Source: Chloracidobacterium sp. (GTDB lineage Bacteria > Acidobacteriota > Blastocatellia > Pyrinomonadales > Pyrinomonadaceae). From it: a stretch of 10,427 nt of DNA. Numbering within the stretch: position 1 is the stretch's first letter; every line of letters begins with the position of its first letter. Below the pieces are notes generated by a model. That model saw nothing but the letters and a program-made list of their open reading frames with translations. It was not told where the DNA came from and ran no database searches. The stretch is from positions 1-10,427 of the forward strand of contig JADJTD010000014.1 of NCBI GenBank assembly GCA_016711345.1, given 5' to 3'. Both the position numbers and the translations under genes were made by a program. Below are positions 1 to 7,751 of this stretch, piece after piece.

Positions 1-438
1 AGGTGATTGGGAAGACGGAGGTGGTGGGCGGTGTGACGGGCCTATCGCACCGGGTGGAGCCACAGTGTGACGACGGTGCTGTATGGGTTCAACCGAGGTG
101 GGACCAGTTGGTGAGAGCGCGACGGGGCGGACAGTGAGCGAGCAAAACCAGAATGTACGGAGAACACCGCGGCGTGACGCAGCTGGACGGAGTGTGGGGA
201 CACGCTATCGAACGGGCGGTTGGACAATGAGGGCGGCGTTTACGGGAGTGATGGTGGACGGGTATGACATCGGACACGAACCGAAATGGGAGTCAGGACG
301 AGGAAGTGTGGACATCCGATATGGATGCGGACCAGGCGACGTTGTCGGAGACAGTGAACACGTATACGATCATTTTTGGGTCAAGCGCAGGTGGTGAAGA
401 GCGTAACGACGAGTGGCGCGAAACTGGTTGGGAATTGG
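1..438 (+). repeat. Unit 1, divergent, 438 bp
   Basis: Length equals the consensus but only because indels balance: extra bases near 51, 99-117 and 155-170, two bases missing in tatgacatcgg (265-275). Tract B has 4 G (196-199). It carries the outer-copy A variants in gtcaggacg, ggacagtgagc and gagacagtg. Confidence 0.95.
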
Positions 439-870
439 AGGGGATTGGGAAGAGGGGGGTGGTGGGCGGTGTGACGAGCCTATCGCACAAGGGGAACCAG
501 AGTGAAGCGACATTGCTGTATGGGTTCAACCGAGTGGGACAGTTGGTGAAGCGCGACAGGCGGACAGTGAGCGAAGCAAATTACCAGAAATTGCGAACGC
601 CGCGGCGTGACGCGCGGCTGGACGGGCCAGGGGAGACACGCTATCGAGCGGGCGGTTGGACAATGAGCGGCGTTTACGGAAGTGATGGTGGACGGTATGA
701 CATCGGACACGAACCGAAATGGGAGTCGGGACGAGGAAAGTGTGGACGTGCGATATGGATGCGGACCAGACGACGTTGTCGGAGACGGTGAACACGTATG
801 CGATCATTTTGGGTCAAGCGCAGGTGGTGAAGAGCGTAACGACGAGCATGACGCGGAGCTGGTTGGGGGG
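439..870 (+). repeat. Unit 2, divergent, 432 bp
   Basis: The anchor reads aggggattgg (t to g). Strongly altered around 485-500 (cacaaggggaaccag instead of cacgggtggagccac) and 615-635 (gggccaggggagacacg at tract B). It shares the two-base tatgacatcgg deletion with units 1, 9 and 13. Confidence 0.95.
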
Positions 871-1321
871 AAGTGAATTGGGAAGACGGAGGGTGGTGGG
901 CGGTGTGAACGAGCCTATCGCACGGGTGGACCACGGAGTGTGACGACGGTGCTGTATGGGTTCAACAAAATTGGGGACAGTTGGTGAGACGCGACAGGGG
1001 CGGACGGTGAACGACCAAAACCAGAATGTGCGAACGCCGCGGCGTGACGCGGCTGGACACGGAGACAATGAGGGGACACGCTATCGAACGGGCGGCCTTT
1101 GGACAATGAGGGCGACGGGAGTGATGGTGGACGGGGACAGACACCGGACACGAAAAGGGAGTCCAGGTCGAGGAAGTGTGGACATCAAAATGGAGATTGC
1201 GGACCAAGGCGACGTTGTCGGAGACGGTGAACACGTATGCAGATCATTTTGGGTCAAGCGCAGGTGGTGAAGAGCGTAAACGACGAGTGGAACGCGACAA
1301 GAAACTGGTTGGGGAAATTGG
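871..1321 (+). repeat. Unit 3, longest copy, 451 bp
   Basis: The anchor is altered (aagtgaattggg). It has extra sequence at the tract B region (ggacacggagacaatgagg, about 1054-1072) and a loss of most of gcgtttac near 1110-1118. The NRNGSR region is rewritten around 1136-1172. It is the most rearranged full copy on the left. Confidence 0.93.
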
Positions 1322-1754
1322 AGGTGATTGGGAAGACGGAGGTGGTGGGCGGTGTGACGAGCCTATCGCACGGGTGGAGCCACAGTGTGACGACGGTGCT
1401 GTATGGGTTCAACCGAGTGGGACAGTTGGTGAGCGCCGACAGGGCGGACGGTGAGCGAGCAAAACGGAATGTGCGAACGCCGCGGCGTGACGAGCTGGAC
1501 AGACTAATAGGGGACACACGCTATCGAACGGGCGGTTGGACAATGAGGCGGCGTTGGGAGTGATGGTGGACGGGTATGACACATCGGACACGGAAGAAAT
1601 GGGAGTCAGGACGAGAAGTGTGGACATGCGAATAGATGCGGACCAAGCGACGTTGTCGCGGAGACGGTGAACACGGTATCCGATCATTTTGGGTCAAGCG
1701 CAGGTGGTGAAGAGCGTAACGACGAGTGAACGCGACGGGGGTTGGAATTGGGAA
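1322..1754 (+). repeat. Unit 4, divergent, 433 bp
   Basis: The first 100 bases are near consensus. There is then a loss in gcgttgggag (about 1550; consensus gcgtttacgggag), a changed tract B region (gactaataggggacacacg, about 1501-1519), and an unusual end where the aaactggtt segment becomes gacgggggttggaatt (1735-1749). Confidence 0.95.
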
Positions 1755-2164
1755 AGGTGATTGGGAAGACGGAGGTGGTGGGCGGTGTGACGAGCCTATC
1801 GCACGGGTGGAGCCACAGTGTGACGACGGTGCTGTATGGGTTCAACCGAGTGGGACAGTTGAGTGAGCGCGACGGGGCGGACGGGAAGCGAGCAAAACAC
1901 AGGAATGTGCGAACGCCGCGGCACCCGCGACGCGGCTGGACAGATTGTGGGGACACGCTATCGAACGGGCGGTTGGACAATGAGGCGGCGTTTGCGGGAG
2001 TGATGGTGGACGGGGATGACACATCGGACACGAACCGAAATGGGAGTCAGGACGAAGGAAGTGTGGACGTCGATATGGATGCAGACCAAGCGACGTTGTC
2101 AGAGACAGTGAAACACGTATGCGATCATTTTGGGTCAAGCGCAGGTGGTGAAGAGCGCGAGTGA
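1742..2164 (+). CDS. Repeat-protein frame fragment in the divergent left block, 140 aa
   Basis: This is the best-preserved favoured-frame stretch in the left third. It keeps VIGKTEVVGGVTSLSHGWSH, LYGFNRVGQL, NVRTPR, GDTLSNGRLDNEAAF and NRNGSQDE, with short out-of-frame patches between pairs of nearby indels. It has NRNGSQ where the central copies have NRNGSR, a change shared with most outer copies. Stop and start are incidental. Confidence 0.25.
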   Translation: MELGKVIGKTEVVGGVTSLSHGWSHSVTTVLYGFNRVGQLSERDGADGKRAKHRNVRTPRHPRRGWTDCGDTLSNGRLDNEAAFAGVMVDGDDTSDTNRNGSQDEGSVDVDMDADQATLSETVKHVCDHFGSSAGGEERE

Positions 2165-2194
2165 CGCGGCGGAACGAGCAGTTGGGGAAATTGG
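1755..2194 (+). repeat. Unit 5, divergent, 440 bp
   Basis: Insertions at 1860 (ttgagtgagcg) and 1898-1903, and a rewritten stretch gcggcacccgcgacgcgg (about 1918-1935). Tract B has 4 G. A-type variants occur in gtcaggacg, gatgcagacc and tcagagacagtg. Confidence 0.95.
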
Positions 2195-2627
2195 AGGTGA
2201 TTGGGAAGACGGAGGTGGTGGGCGGTGTGACGAGCCTATCGCACTGGTGGAGCCACAGTGTGACGACAGTGCTGTATGGGTTCAACCGAGTGGGACAGTT
2301 AGTGAGCGCGACGGGGCGGACGGTGAGCGAGCAAAACCAGGAATGTGCGAACGCCGCGGCGTGACGCGGCTGGACAGGGTGTGGGGCACGCTATCGAACG
2401 GGCGGTTGGACAATGAGCGGCGTTTACGGGAGTGATGGTGGACGAGGTATGACACATCGGACTACGAGCAGGAAATGGGAGTCAGGACGAGAAGTGTGGA
2501 CGTCGATATGGATGCGGACCAGGCGACGTTGTCGGAGAACGGTGAACACGTATGCGATCATTTGGGTCAAGCGCAGGTGGTGAAGAGCGTAACGACGTGA
2601 CGCGGCGAAACTGGTTGGGGGAATTGG
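2195..2627 (+). repeat. Unit 6, divergent, 433 bp
   Basis: Carries gacagtgctg and gtcaggacg (outer-copy variants), an altered tract B region (agggtgtggggcacg) and a rewritten stretch around 2455-2475 (catcggactacgagcagg). One T is missing in catttgggtc near 2560. Confidence 0.95.
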
Positions 2628-3066
2628 AGGTGATTGGGAAGACGGAAGGTGGTGGGCGTTGTGACGAGCCTATCGCACGGGTGGAGCCACAGTGTGACGA
2701 CAGTGCTGTATGGGTTCAACCGAGTGGGACAGTTGGTGAGCGCGACGGGGCGGACGGTGAGCGAGCAAACCAAAATGTGCCAACGCCGCGGCGTGACGCG
2801 GCTGGACGAATAGTGGGGACACGCTATCGAACGGGCGGTTGGACAATGAGGCAGCGTTTACAGGAGTGATGGTGGACAGGTATGACACATCGGACACGAA
2901 CCGAAAAGGGAGTCAGGACGAGAAGTGTGGACGTACGATATGGATGCCAGACCAGGCGACGTTGTCGGAGACCGGTGATACACATGTCACGATCATTTTG
3001 GGTCAAGCGCAGGTGGTGAAGAGCGTAACGACGAGTGACGCGGCGAAACTGGTTTGGGGAAATTGG
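2628..3066 (+). repeat. Unit 7, divergent, 439 bp
   Basis: Four outer-copy A variants occur together: gacagtgctg, tttacaggag, gacaggtatg and gtcaggacg. Near 2972-2990 the aacacgtatgcgatc segment is rewritten as gatacacatgtcacgatc. Tract B has 4 G. Confidence 0.95.
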
Positions 3067-3506
3067 AGGTGATTGGGAAGACGGAGGTGGTGGGCGGTGT
3101 GACGAGCCTATCGCACGAGGTGGAGCCACAGTGGTGACGACGGTGCTGTATGGGTTCAACCGAGTGGGACAGTTGGTGAGCGCGACAGGGCGGACGGTGA
3201 GCGAGCAAAACCAGAATGTGCGACGCCGCGGCGTGACGCAGCTGGACGGATTAATGGGGGACACGCTATCGAACGGGCGGTTGGACAATGAGGGCGGCGT
3301 TTACAGGGAGTGATGGTGGACCAGGTATGACACATCGGACACGAACCGAAATGGGAGTCCAGGACGAGAAGTGTGGACATCCGATATGGATGCGGACCAG
3401 GCGACGTTGTCGGAGACGGTGAACACGTATGCGATCATTTTGGGTCAAGCGCAGGTGGTGAAGAGCGTAACGACGAGTGACGCGGCGAAACTGGTTGAGG
3501 AATTGG
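3067..3506 (+). repeat. Unit 8, divergent, 440 bp
   Basis: Single-base insertions at about 3118, 3132 and 3292, and ccagg in place of cggg at two sites (gaccaggtatg and gtccaggacg, about 3318-3365). Tract B has 5 G but preceded by gattaat rather than gattgt. Confidence 0.95.
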
Positions 3507-3947
3507 AGGTGATTGGGAAGACGGAGGTGGTGGGCGGTGTGACGAGCCTATCGCACGGGTGGAGCCACAGTGTGACGACGGTGCTGTATGGGTTCAACCG
3601 AAGGAGTGGGACAGTTAGTGAGCGCGACGGGGCGGACGGTGAGCGAGCAAAACCAGAATGTGCGAACGCCGCGGCGTGACGCGGCTGGACAGATTGTGGG
3701 GGACACGCTATCGAACAGGCGGTTGGACAATGAGGCGGCGTTTACGGGAGTGATGGTGGACGGGTATGACATCGGACACGAACCGAAATGGGAGTCGGGA
3801 CGAGGAAGTGTGGACGCTACGATATGGATGCGGACCAGGCGACGTTGTCGGAGACGGTGAACACGTATGCGATCATTTTGGGTCAAGCGCAGGTGGTGAA
3901 GAGTGTAACGACGAGTGACGCGGCGAAACTGGTTGGGGGGAAATTGG
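3507..3947 (+). repeat. Unit 9, near consensus, 441 bp
   Basis: The left edge of the homogeneous block. It has a small insertion in aaccgaaggagtggg (about 3596-3610), the A variant gaacaggcgg near 3716 and the two-base tatgacatcgg deletion near 3765-3775. Tract B has 5 G and tract A 6 G. Confidence 0.96.
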
Positions 3948-4251
3948 AGGTGATTGGGAAGACGGAGGTGGTGGGCGGTGTGACGAGCCTATCGCACGGG
4001 TGGGGGACACGCTATCGAACGGGCGGTTGGACAATGAGGCGGCGTTTACGGGAGTGATGGTGGACGGGTATGACACATCGGACACGAACCGAAATGGGAG
4101 TCGGGACGAGGAAGTGTGGACGTACGATATGGATGCGGACCAGGCGACGTTGTCGGAGACGGTGAACACGTATGCGATCATTTTGGGTCAAGCGCAGGTG
4201 GTGAAGAGCGTAACGACGAGTGACGCGGCGAAACTGGTTAGGGGGAAATGG
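3948..4251 (+). repeat. Unit 10, internally deleted, 304 bp
   Basis: About 133 bp is missing: cacgggtgg joins directly to gggacacgctatcg near 4000-4005, removing everything from gagccacagtg to cagattgtg of the consensus. The remaining 304 bp is otherwise near consensus, apart from a lost T and a changed base by tract A (ggttagggggaaatgg). Confidence 0.97.
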
Positions 4252-4257
4252 AGGTGA
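4000..4257 (+). CDS. Repeat-protein frame fragment in the deleted unit, 85 aa
   Basis: This begins at the deletion junction of unit 10 and reads the favoured frame through TLSNGRLDNEAAFTGVM, WTYDMDADQATLSET and DAAKLVRGK to a TGA formed by a lost T (aaatggaggtga). The LVSATG and RRDAAGQIVGD segments are missing because of the deletion. It is a fragment of a repeat rather than a gene. Confidence 0.25.
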   Translation: MGDTLSNGRLDNEAAFTGVMVDGYDTSDTNRNGSRDEEVWTYDMDADQATLSETVNTYAIILGQAQVVKSVTTSDAAKLVRGKWR

Positions 4258-4661
4258 TTGGGAAGACGGAGGTGGTGGGCGGTGTGACGGGCCTATCGCA
4301 CGGGTGGAGCCACAGTGTGACGACGGTGCTGTATGGGTTCAACCGAGTGGGACAGTTGGTGAGCGCGACGGGGCGGACGGTGAGCGAGCAAAACCAGAAT
4401 GTGCGAACGCCGCGGCGTGACGCGGCTGGACAGATTGTGGGGGACACGCTATCGAACGGGCGGTTGGACAATGAGGCGGCGTTTACGGGAGTGATGGTGG
4501 ACGGGTATGACACATCGGACACGAACCGAAATGGGAGTCGGGACGAGGAAGTGTGGACCATACGATATGGATGCGGACCAGGCGACGTTGTCGGAGACGG
4601 TGAACACGTATGCGATCATTTTGGGTCAAGCGCAGGTGGTGAAGAGCGTAACGACGAGTGA
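4248..4661 (+). CDS. Repeat-protein frame fragment, 137 aa
   Basis: The favoured frame is read from unit 11's start to an extra base in gtggaccatacg (about 4555-4563), after which the shadow IRYGCGPGDVVGD follows to 4661. The in-frame part covers the Val-rich segment (reading VTGLSHG rather than VTSLSHG), LYGFNRVGQLVSATG, RRDAAGQIVGDTLSNG and NRNGSRDEEVWT. Tract B has 5 G here and keeps frame. No credible start site. Confidence 0.3.
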   Translation: MEVIGKTEVVGGVTGLSHGWSHSVTTVLYGFNRVGQLVSATGRTVSEQNQNVRTPRRDAAGQIVGDTLSNGRLDNEAAFTGVMVDGYDTSDTNRNGSRDEEVWTIRYGCGPGDVVGDGEHVCDHFGSSAGGEERNDE

Positions 4662-4690
4662 CGCGGCGAAACTGGTTGGGGGGAAATTGG
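4252..4690 (+). repeat. Unit 11, near consensus, 439 bp
   Basis: Differs from the central consensus by gacgggcctatcg (S to G in the favoured frame, a change shared with unit 1) and one extra base near 4558 (gtggaccatacg). Tracts B and A have 5 and 6 G, both in frame. Confidence 0.97.
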
Positions 4691-5129
4691 AGGTGATTGG
4701 GAAGACGGAGGTGGTGGGCGGTGTGACGAGCCTATCGCACGGGTGGAGCCCACAGTGTGACGACGGTGCTGTATGGGTTCAACCGAGTGGGACAGTTGGT
4801 GAGCGCGACGGGGCGGACGGTGAGCGAGCAAAACCAGAATGTGCGAACGCCGCGGCGTGACGCGGCTGGACAGATTGTGGGGACACGCTATCGAACGGGC
4901 GGTTGGACAATGAGGCGGCGTTTACGGAGTGATGGTGGACGGGTATGACACATCGGACACGAACCGAAATGGGAGTCGGGACGAGGAAGTGTGGACGTAC
5001 GATATGGATGCGGACCAGGCGACGTTGTCGGAGACGGTGAACACGTATGCGATCATTTTGGGTCAAGCGCAGGTGGTGAAGAGCGTAACGACGAGTGACG
5101 CGGCGAAACTGGTTGGGGGGGGAAATTGG
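4691..5129 (+). repeat. Unit 12, near consensus, 439 bp
   Basis: An extra C in ggagcccacag (about 4745-4755), tract B with 4 G, one G lost in tttacggagtg (about 4921-4931), and tract A with 8 G, the longest G run in the array (5115-5122). Confidence 0.97.
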
Positions 5130-5564
5130 AGGTGATTGGGAAGACGGAGGTGGTGGGCGGTGTGACGAGCCTATCGCACGAGTGGAGCCACAGTGTGACG
5201 ACGGTGCTGTGTGGGTTCAACCGAGTGGGACAGTTGGTGAGCGCGACGGGGCGGACGGTGAGCGAGCAAAACCAGAATGTGCGAACGCCGCGGCGTGACG
5301 CGGCTGGACAGATTGTGGGGACACGCTATCGAACGGGCGGTTGGACAATGAGGCGGCGTTTACGGGAGTGATGGTGGACGGGTATGACATCGGACACGAA
5401 CCGAAATGGGAGTCGGGACGAGGAAGTGTGGACTGACGATATGGATGCGGACCAGGCGACGTTGTCGGAGACGGTGAACACGTATGCGATCATTTTGGGT
5501 CAAGCGCAGGTGGTGAAGAGTGTAACGACGAGTGACGCGGCGAAACTGGTGTGGGGGAAATTGG
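5130..5564 (+). repeat. Unit 13, near consensus, 435 bp
   Basis: Two amino-acid-changing substitutions (cacgagtgg, about 5177; gctgtgtggg, about 5207), tract B with 4 G, the two-base tatgacatcgg deletion, and gactgacgat for gacgtacgat near 5431. The end of the unit reads ctggtgtgggggaaa in place of ctggttggggggaaa. Confidence 0.97.
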
Positions 5565-6172
5565 AGGTGATTGGGAAGACGGAGGTGGTGGGCGGTGTGA
5601 CGAGCCTATCGCACGGGTGGAGCCACAGTGTGACGACGGTGCTGTATGGGTTCAACCGAGTGGGACAGTTGGTGAGCGCGACGGGGCGGACGGTGAGCGA
5701 GCAAAACCAGAATGTGCGAACGCCGCGGCGTGACGCGGCTGGACAGATTGTGGGGGACACGCTATCGAACGGGCGGTTGGACAATGAGGCGGCGTTTACG
5801 GGAGTGATGGTGGACGGGTATGACACATCGGACACGAACCGAAATGGGAGTCGGGACGAGGAAGTGTGGACGTACGATATGGATGCGGACCAGGCGACGT
5901 TGTCCGAGACAGTGAACACGTATGCGATCATTTTGGGTCAAGCGCAGGTGGTGAAGAGCGTAACGACGAGTGACGCGGCGAAACTGGTTGGGGGGGAAAT
6001 TGGAGGTGATTGGGAAGACGGAGGTGGTGGGCGGTGTGACGAGCCTATCGCACGGGTGGAGCCACAGTGTGACGACGGTGCTGTATGGGTTCAACCGAGT
6101 GGGACAGTTGGTGAGCGCGACGGGGCGGACGGTGAGCGAGCAAAACCAGAATGTGCGAACGCCGCGGCGTGA
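5384..6172 (+). CDS. Repeat-protein frame fragment, 262 aa
   Basis: The favoured frame is read from 5384 to about 5996, covering the end of unit 13 and unit 14, with variant residues WTDDMDADQ and KLVWGKLEV. A 7-G tract at 5990-5996 (6 G keeps frame) then shifts reading, and the last 58 or so residues (beginning GGEIGGDWEDGGGG) belong to a shadow frame that ends at the TGA of the cgtgacgcgg element. The ATG at 5384 exists only because this unit lacks two bases in tatgac(ac)atcgg, so it is not a credible initiation site. With one G removed, this fragment fuses with the next one. Confidence 0.35.
   Translation: MTSDTNRNGSRDEEVWTDDMDADQATLSETVNTYAIILGQAQVVKSVTTSDAAKLVWGKLEVIGKTEVVGGVTSLSHGWSHSVTTVLYGFNRVGQLVSATGRTVSEQNQNVRTPRRDAAGQIVGDTLSNGRLDNEAAFTGVMVDGYDTSDTNRNGSRDEEVWTYDMDADQATLSETVNTYAIILGQAQVVKSVTTSDAAKLVGGEIGGDWEDGGGGRCDEPIARVEPQCDDGAVWVQPSGTVGERDGADGERAKPECANAAA
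5565..6003 (+). repeat. Unit 14, near consensus, 439 bp
   Basis: Two synonymous changes near 5904-5911 (tccgagacagtg for tcggagacggtg). Tract B has 5 G; tract A has 7 G (5990-5996), the only frame break in the unit. Confidence 0.97.
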
Positions 6173-6683
6173 CGCGGCTGGACAGATTGTGGGGGACACG
6201 CTATCGAACGGGCGGTTGGACAATGAGGCGGCGTTTACGGGAGTGATGGTGGACGGGTATGACACATCGGACACGAACCGAAATGGGAGTCGGGACGAGG
6301 AAGTGTGGACGTACGATATGGATGCGGACCAGGCGACGTTGTCGGAGACGGTGAACACGTATGCGATCATTTTGGGTCAAGCGCAGGTGGTGAAGAGCGT
6401 AACGACGAGTGACGCGGCAAAACGGAAGGGGGGGAAATTGGAGGTGATTGGGAAGACGGAGGTGGTGGGCGGTGTGACGAGCCTATCGCACGGGTGGAGC
6501 CACAGTGTGACGACGGTGCTGTATGGGTTCAACCGAGTGGGACAGTTGGTGAGCGCGACGGGGCGGACGGTGAGCGAGCAAAACCAGAATGTGCGAACGC
6601 CGCGGCGTGACGCGGCTGGACAGATTGTGGGGACACGCTATCGAACGGGCGGTTGGACAATGAGGCGGCGTTTACGGGAGTGA
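5970..6683 (+). CDS. Repeat-protein frame fragment, 237 aa
   Basis: The first nine or so codons are out of frame; the favoured frame begins after the 7-G tract at 5990-5996 and runs through unit 15 and most of unit 16. It includes the unusual junction DAAKRKGGKLEV (6412-6447) where other copies read DAAKLVGGKLEV. It leaves frame at the 4-G tract 6629-6632 and stops at 6683 after the shadow ending TMRRRLRE, which recurs at every 4-G copy. It overlaps 5384-6172 at the front and 6653-7558 at the back only because of these one-base shifts. Confidence 0.35.
   Translation: MTRRNWLGGKLEVIGKTEVVGGVTSLSHGWSHSVTTVLYGFNRVGQLVSATGRTVSEQNQNVRTPRRDAAGQIVGDTLSNGRLDNEAAFTGVMVDGYDTSDTNRNGSRDEEVWTYDMDADQATLSETVNTYAIILGQAQVVKSVTTSDAAKRKGGKLEVIGKTEVVGGVTSLSHGWSHSVTTVLYGFNRVGQLVSATGRTVSEQNQNVRTPRRDAAGQIVGTRYRTGGWTMRRRLRE
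6004..6441 (+). repeat. Unit 15, in-frame copy, 438 bp
   Basis: Matches the central consensus almost exactly, with tract B at 5 G and no frame break. Its last segment reads gcggcaaaacggaagg (6414-6429) in place of gcggcgaaactggttgg, a cluster of substitutions with no length change. Confidence 0.97.
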
Positions 6684-6878
6684 TGGTGGACGGGTATGAC
6701 ACATCGGACACGAACCGAAATGGGAGTCGGGACGAGGAAGTGTGGACGTGCGATATGGATGCGGACCAGGCGACGTTGTCGGAGACGGTGAACACGTATG
6801 CGATCATTCTGGGTCAAGCGCAGGTGGTGAAGAGCGTAACGACGAGTGACGCGGCGAAACTGGTTGGGAAGAAATTGG
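6442..6878 (+). repeat. Unit 16, near consensus, 437 bp
   Basis: Tract B has 4 G (6629-6632), the only length change. Other differences are gtgcgatatgg (Y to C, about 6748), a synonymous attctg (about 6807), and ggttgggaagaaattgg at tract A, which keeps length while interrupting the G run. Confidence 0.97.
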
Positions 6879-7558
6879 AGGTGATTGGGAAGACGGAGGT
6901 GGTGGGCGGTGTGACGAGCCTATCGCACGGGTGGAGCCACAGTGTGACGACGGTGCTGTATGGGTTCAACCGAGTGGGACAGTTGGTGAGCGCGACGGGG
7001 CGGACGGTGAGCGAGCAAAACCAGAATGTGCGAACGCCGCGGCGTGACGCGGCTGGACAGATTGTGGGGGACACGCTATCGAACGGGCGGTTGGACAATG
7101 AGGCGGCGTTTACGGGAGTGATGGTGGACGGGTATGACACATCGGACACGAACCGAAATGGGAGTCGGGACGAGGAAGTGTGGACGTACGATATGGATGC
7201 GGACCAGGCGACGTTGTCGGAGACGGTGAACACGTATGCGATCATTTTGGGTCAAGCGCAGGTGGTGAAGAGCGTAACGACGAGTGACGCGGCGAAACTG
7301 GTTGGGGGGAAATTGGAGGTGATTGGGAAGACGGAGGTGGTGGGCGGTGTGACGAGCCTATCGCACGGGTGGAGCCACAGTGTGACGACGGTGCTGTATG
7401 GGTTCAACCGAGTGGGACAGTTGGTGAGCGCGACGGGGCGGACGGTGAGCGAGCAAAACCAGAATGTGCGAACGCCGCGGCGTGACGCGGCTGGACAGAT
7501 TGTGGGGACACGCTATCGAACGGGCGGTTGGACAATGAGGCGGCGTTTACGGGAGTGA
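6653..7558 (+). CDS. Longest intact stretch of the repeat-protein frame, 301 aa
   Basis: This holds slightly under two full 146-residue repeats in the favoured frame, with the second repeat starting at TTG 7091, exactly 438 bp after TTG 6653. Repeat content in order: a segment with WT(C/Y)DMDADQATLSET, a Val-rich segment LEVIGKTEVVGGVTSLSHG, then LYGFNRVGQLVSATG and RRDAAGQIVGDTLSNG. The TTG at 6653 is not a convincing start: it lies mid-repeat with no ribosome binding site, and only marks where the preceding unit's 4-G tract (6629-6632) threw the frame. The C-terminal end is equally artificial: a 4-G tract at 7504-7507 replaces the in-frame 5 G, and the shifted frame stops at 7558. No signal peptide, membrane segment or cysteine pattern. 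Function unknown; RHS/YD-like by appearance. Confidence 0.4.
   Translation: MDNEAAFTGVMVDGYDTSDTNRNGSRDEEVWTCDMDADQATLSETVNTYAIILGQAQVVKSVTTSDAAKLVGKKLEVIGKTEVVGGVTSLSHGWSHSVTTVLYGFNRVGQLVSATGRTVSEQNQNVRTPRRDAAGQIVGDTLSNGRLDNEAAFTGVMVDGYDTSDTNRNGSRDEEVWTYDMDADQATLSETVNTYAIILGQAQVVKSVTTSDAAKLVGGKLEVIGKTEVVGGVTSLSHGWSHSVTTVLYGFNRVGQLVSATGRTVSEQNQNVRTPRRDAAGQIVGTRYRTGGWTMRRRLRE
6879..7316 (+). repeat. Unit 17, best representative of the consensus, 438 bp
   Basis: No frame break: tract B has 5 G (7066-7070) and tract A has 6 G. The best single copy to use as the reference sequence of the unit. Confidence 0.98.
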
Positions 7559-7751
7559 TGGTGGACGGGTATGACACATCAGACACGAACCGAAACGAGA
7601 GTCCGGACGAGGAAGTGTGGACGTACGATATGGATGCGGACCAGGCGACGTTGTCGGAGACGGTGAACACGTATGCGATCATTTTGGGTCAAGCGCAGGT
7701 GGTGAAGAGCGTAACGACGAGTGACGCGGCGAAACTGGTTGGGGAAATTGG
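7317..7751 (+). repeat. Unit 18, near consensus, 435 bp
   Basis: Tract B has 4 G (7504-7507) and tract A has 4 G (7741-7744), together accounting for the three missing bases. Substitutions at 7579 (atcagacac) and 7595-7605 (cgaaacgagagtccgg). Confidence 0.97.

Noticed and set aside
5551..5733. Plus-strand frame giving EIGGDWEDGGGGRCDEPIAR-type peptides in many copies
   Set aside because: It is the shifted frame of the favoured one, always closing at the TGA in cgtgacgcgg within the same unit, and lacks the codon-position bias.
5762..6370. A 202-codon open frame on the minus strand, and similar 90-150 codon minus frames in every unit
   Set aside because: They are antisense to the periodic plus frame. 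The longest one joins two different minus frames through the 7-G tract at 5990-5996, and no minus frame stays open through a full unit. The products are rich in Arg, Ser and Pro as expected for a shadow of G-ending codons.
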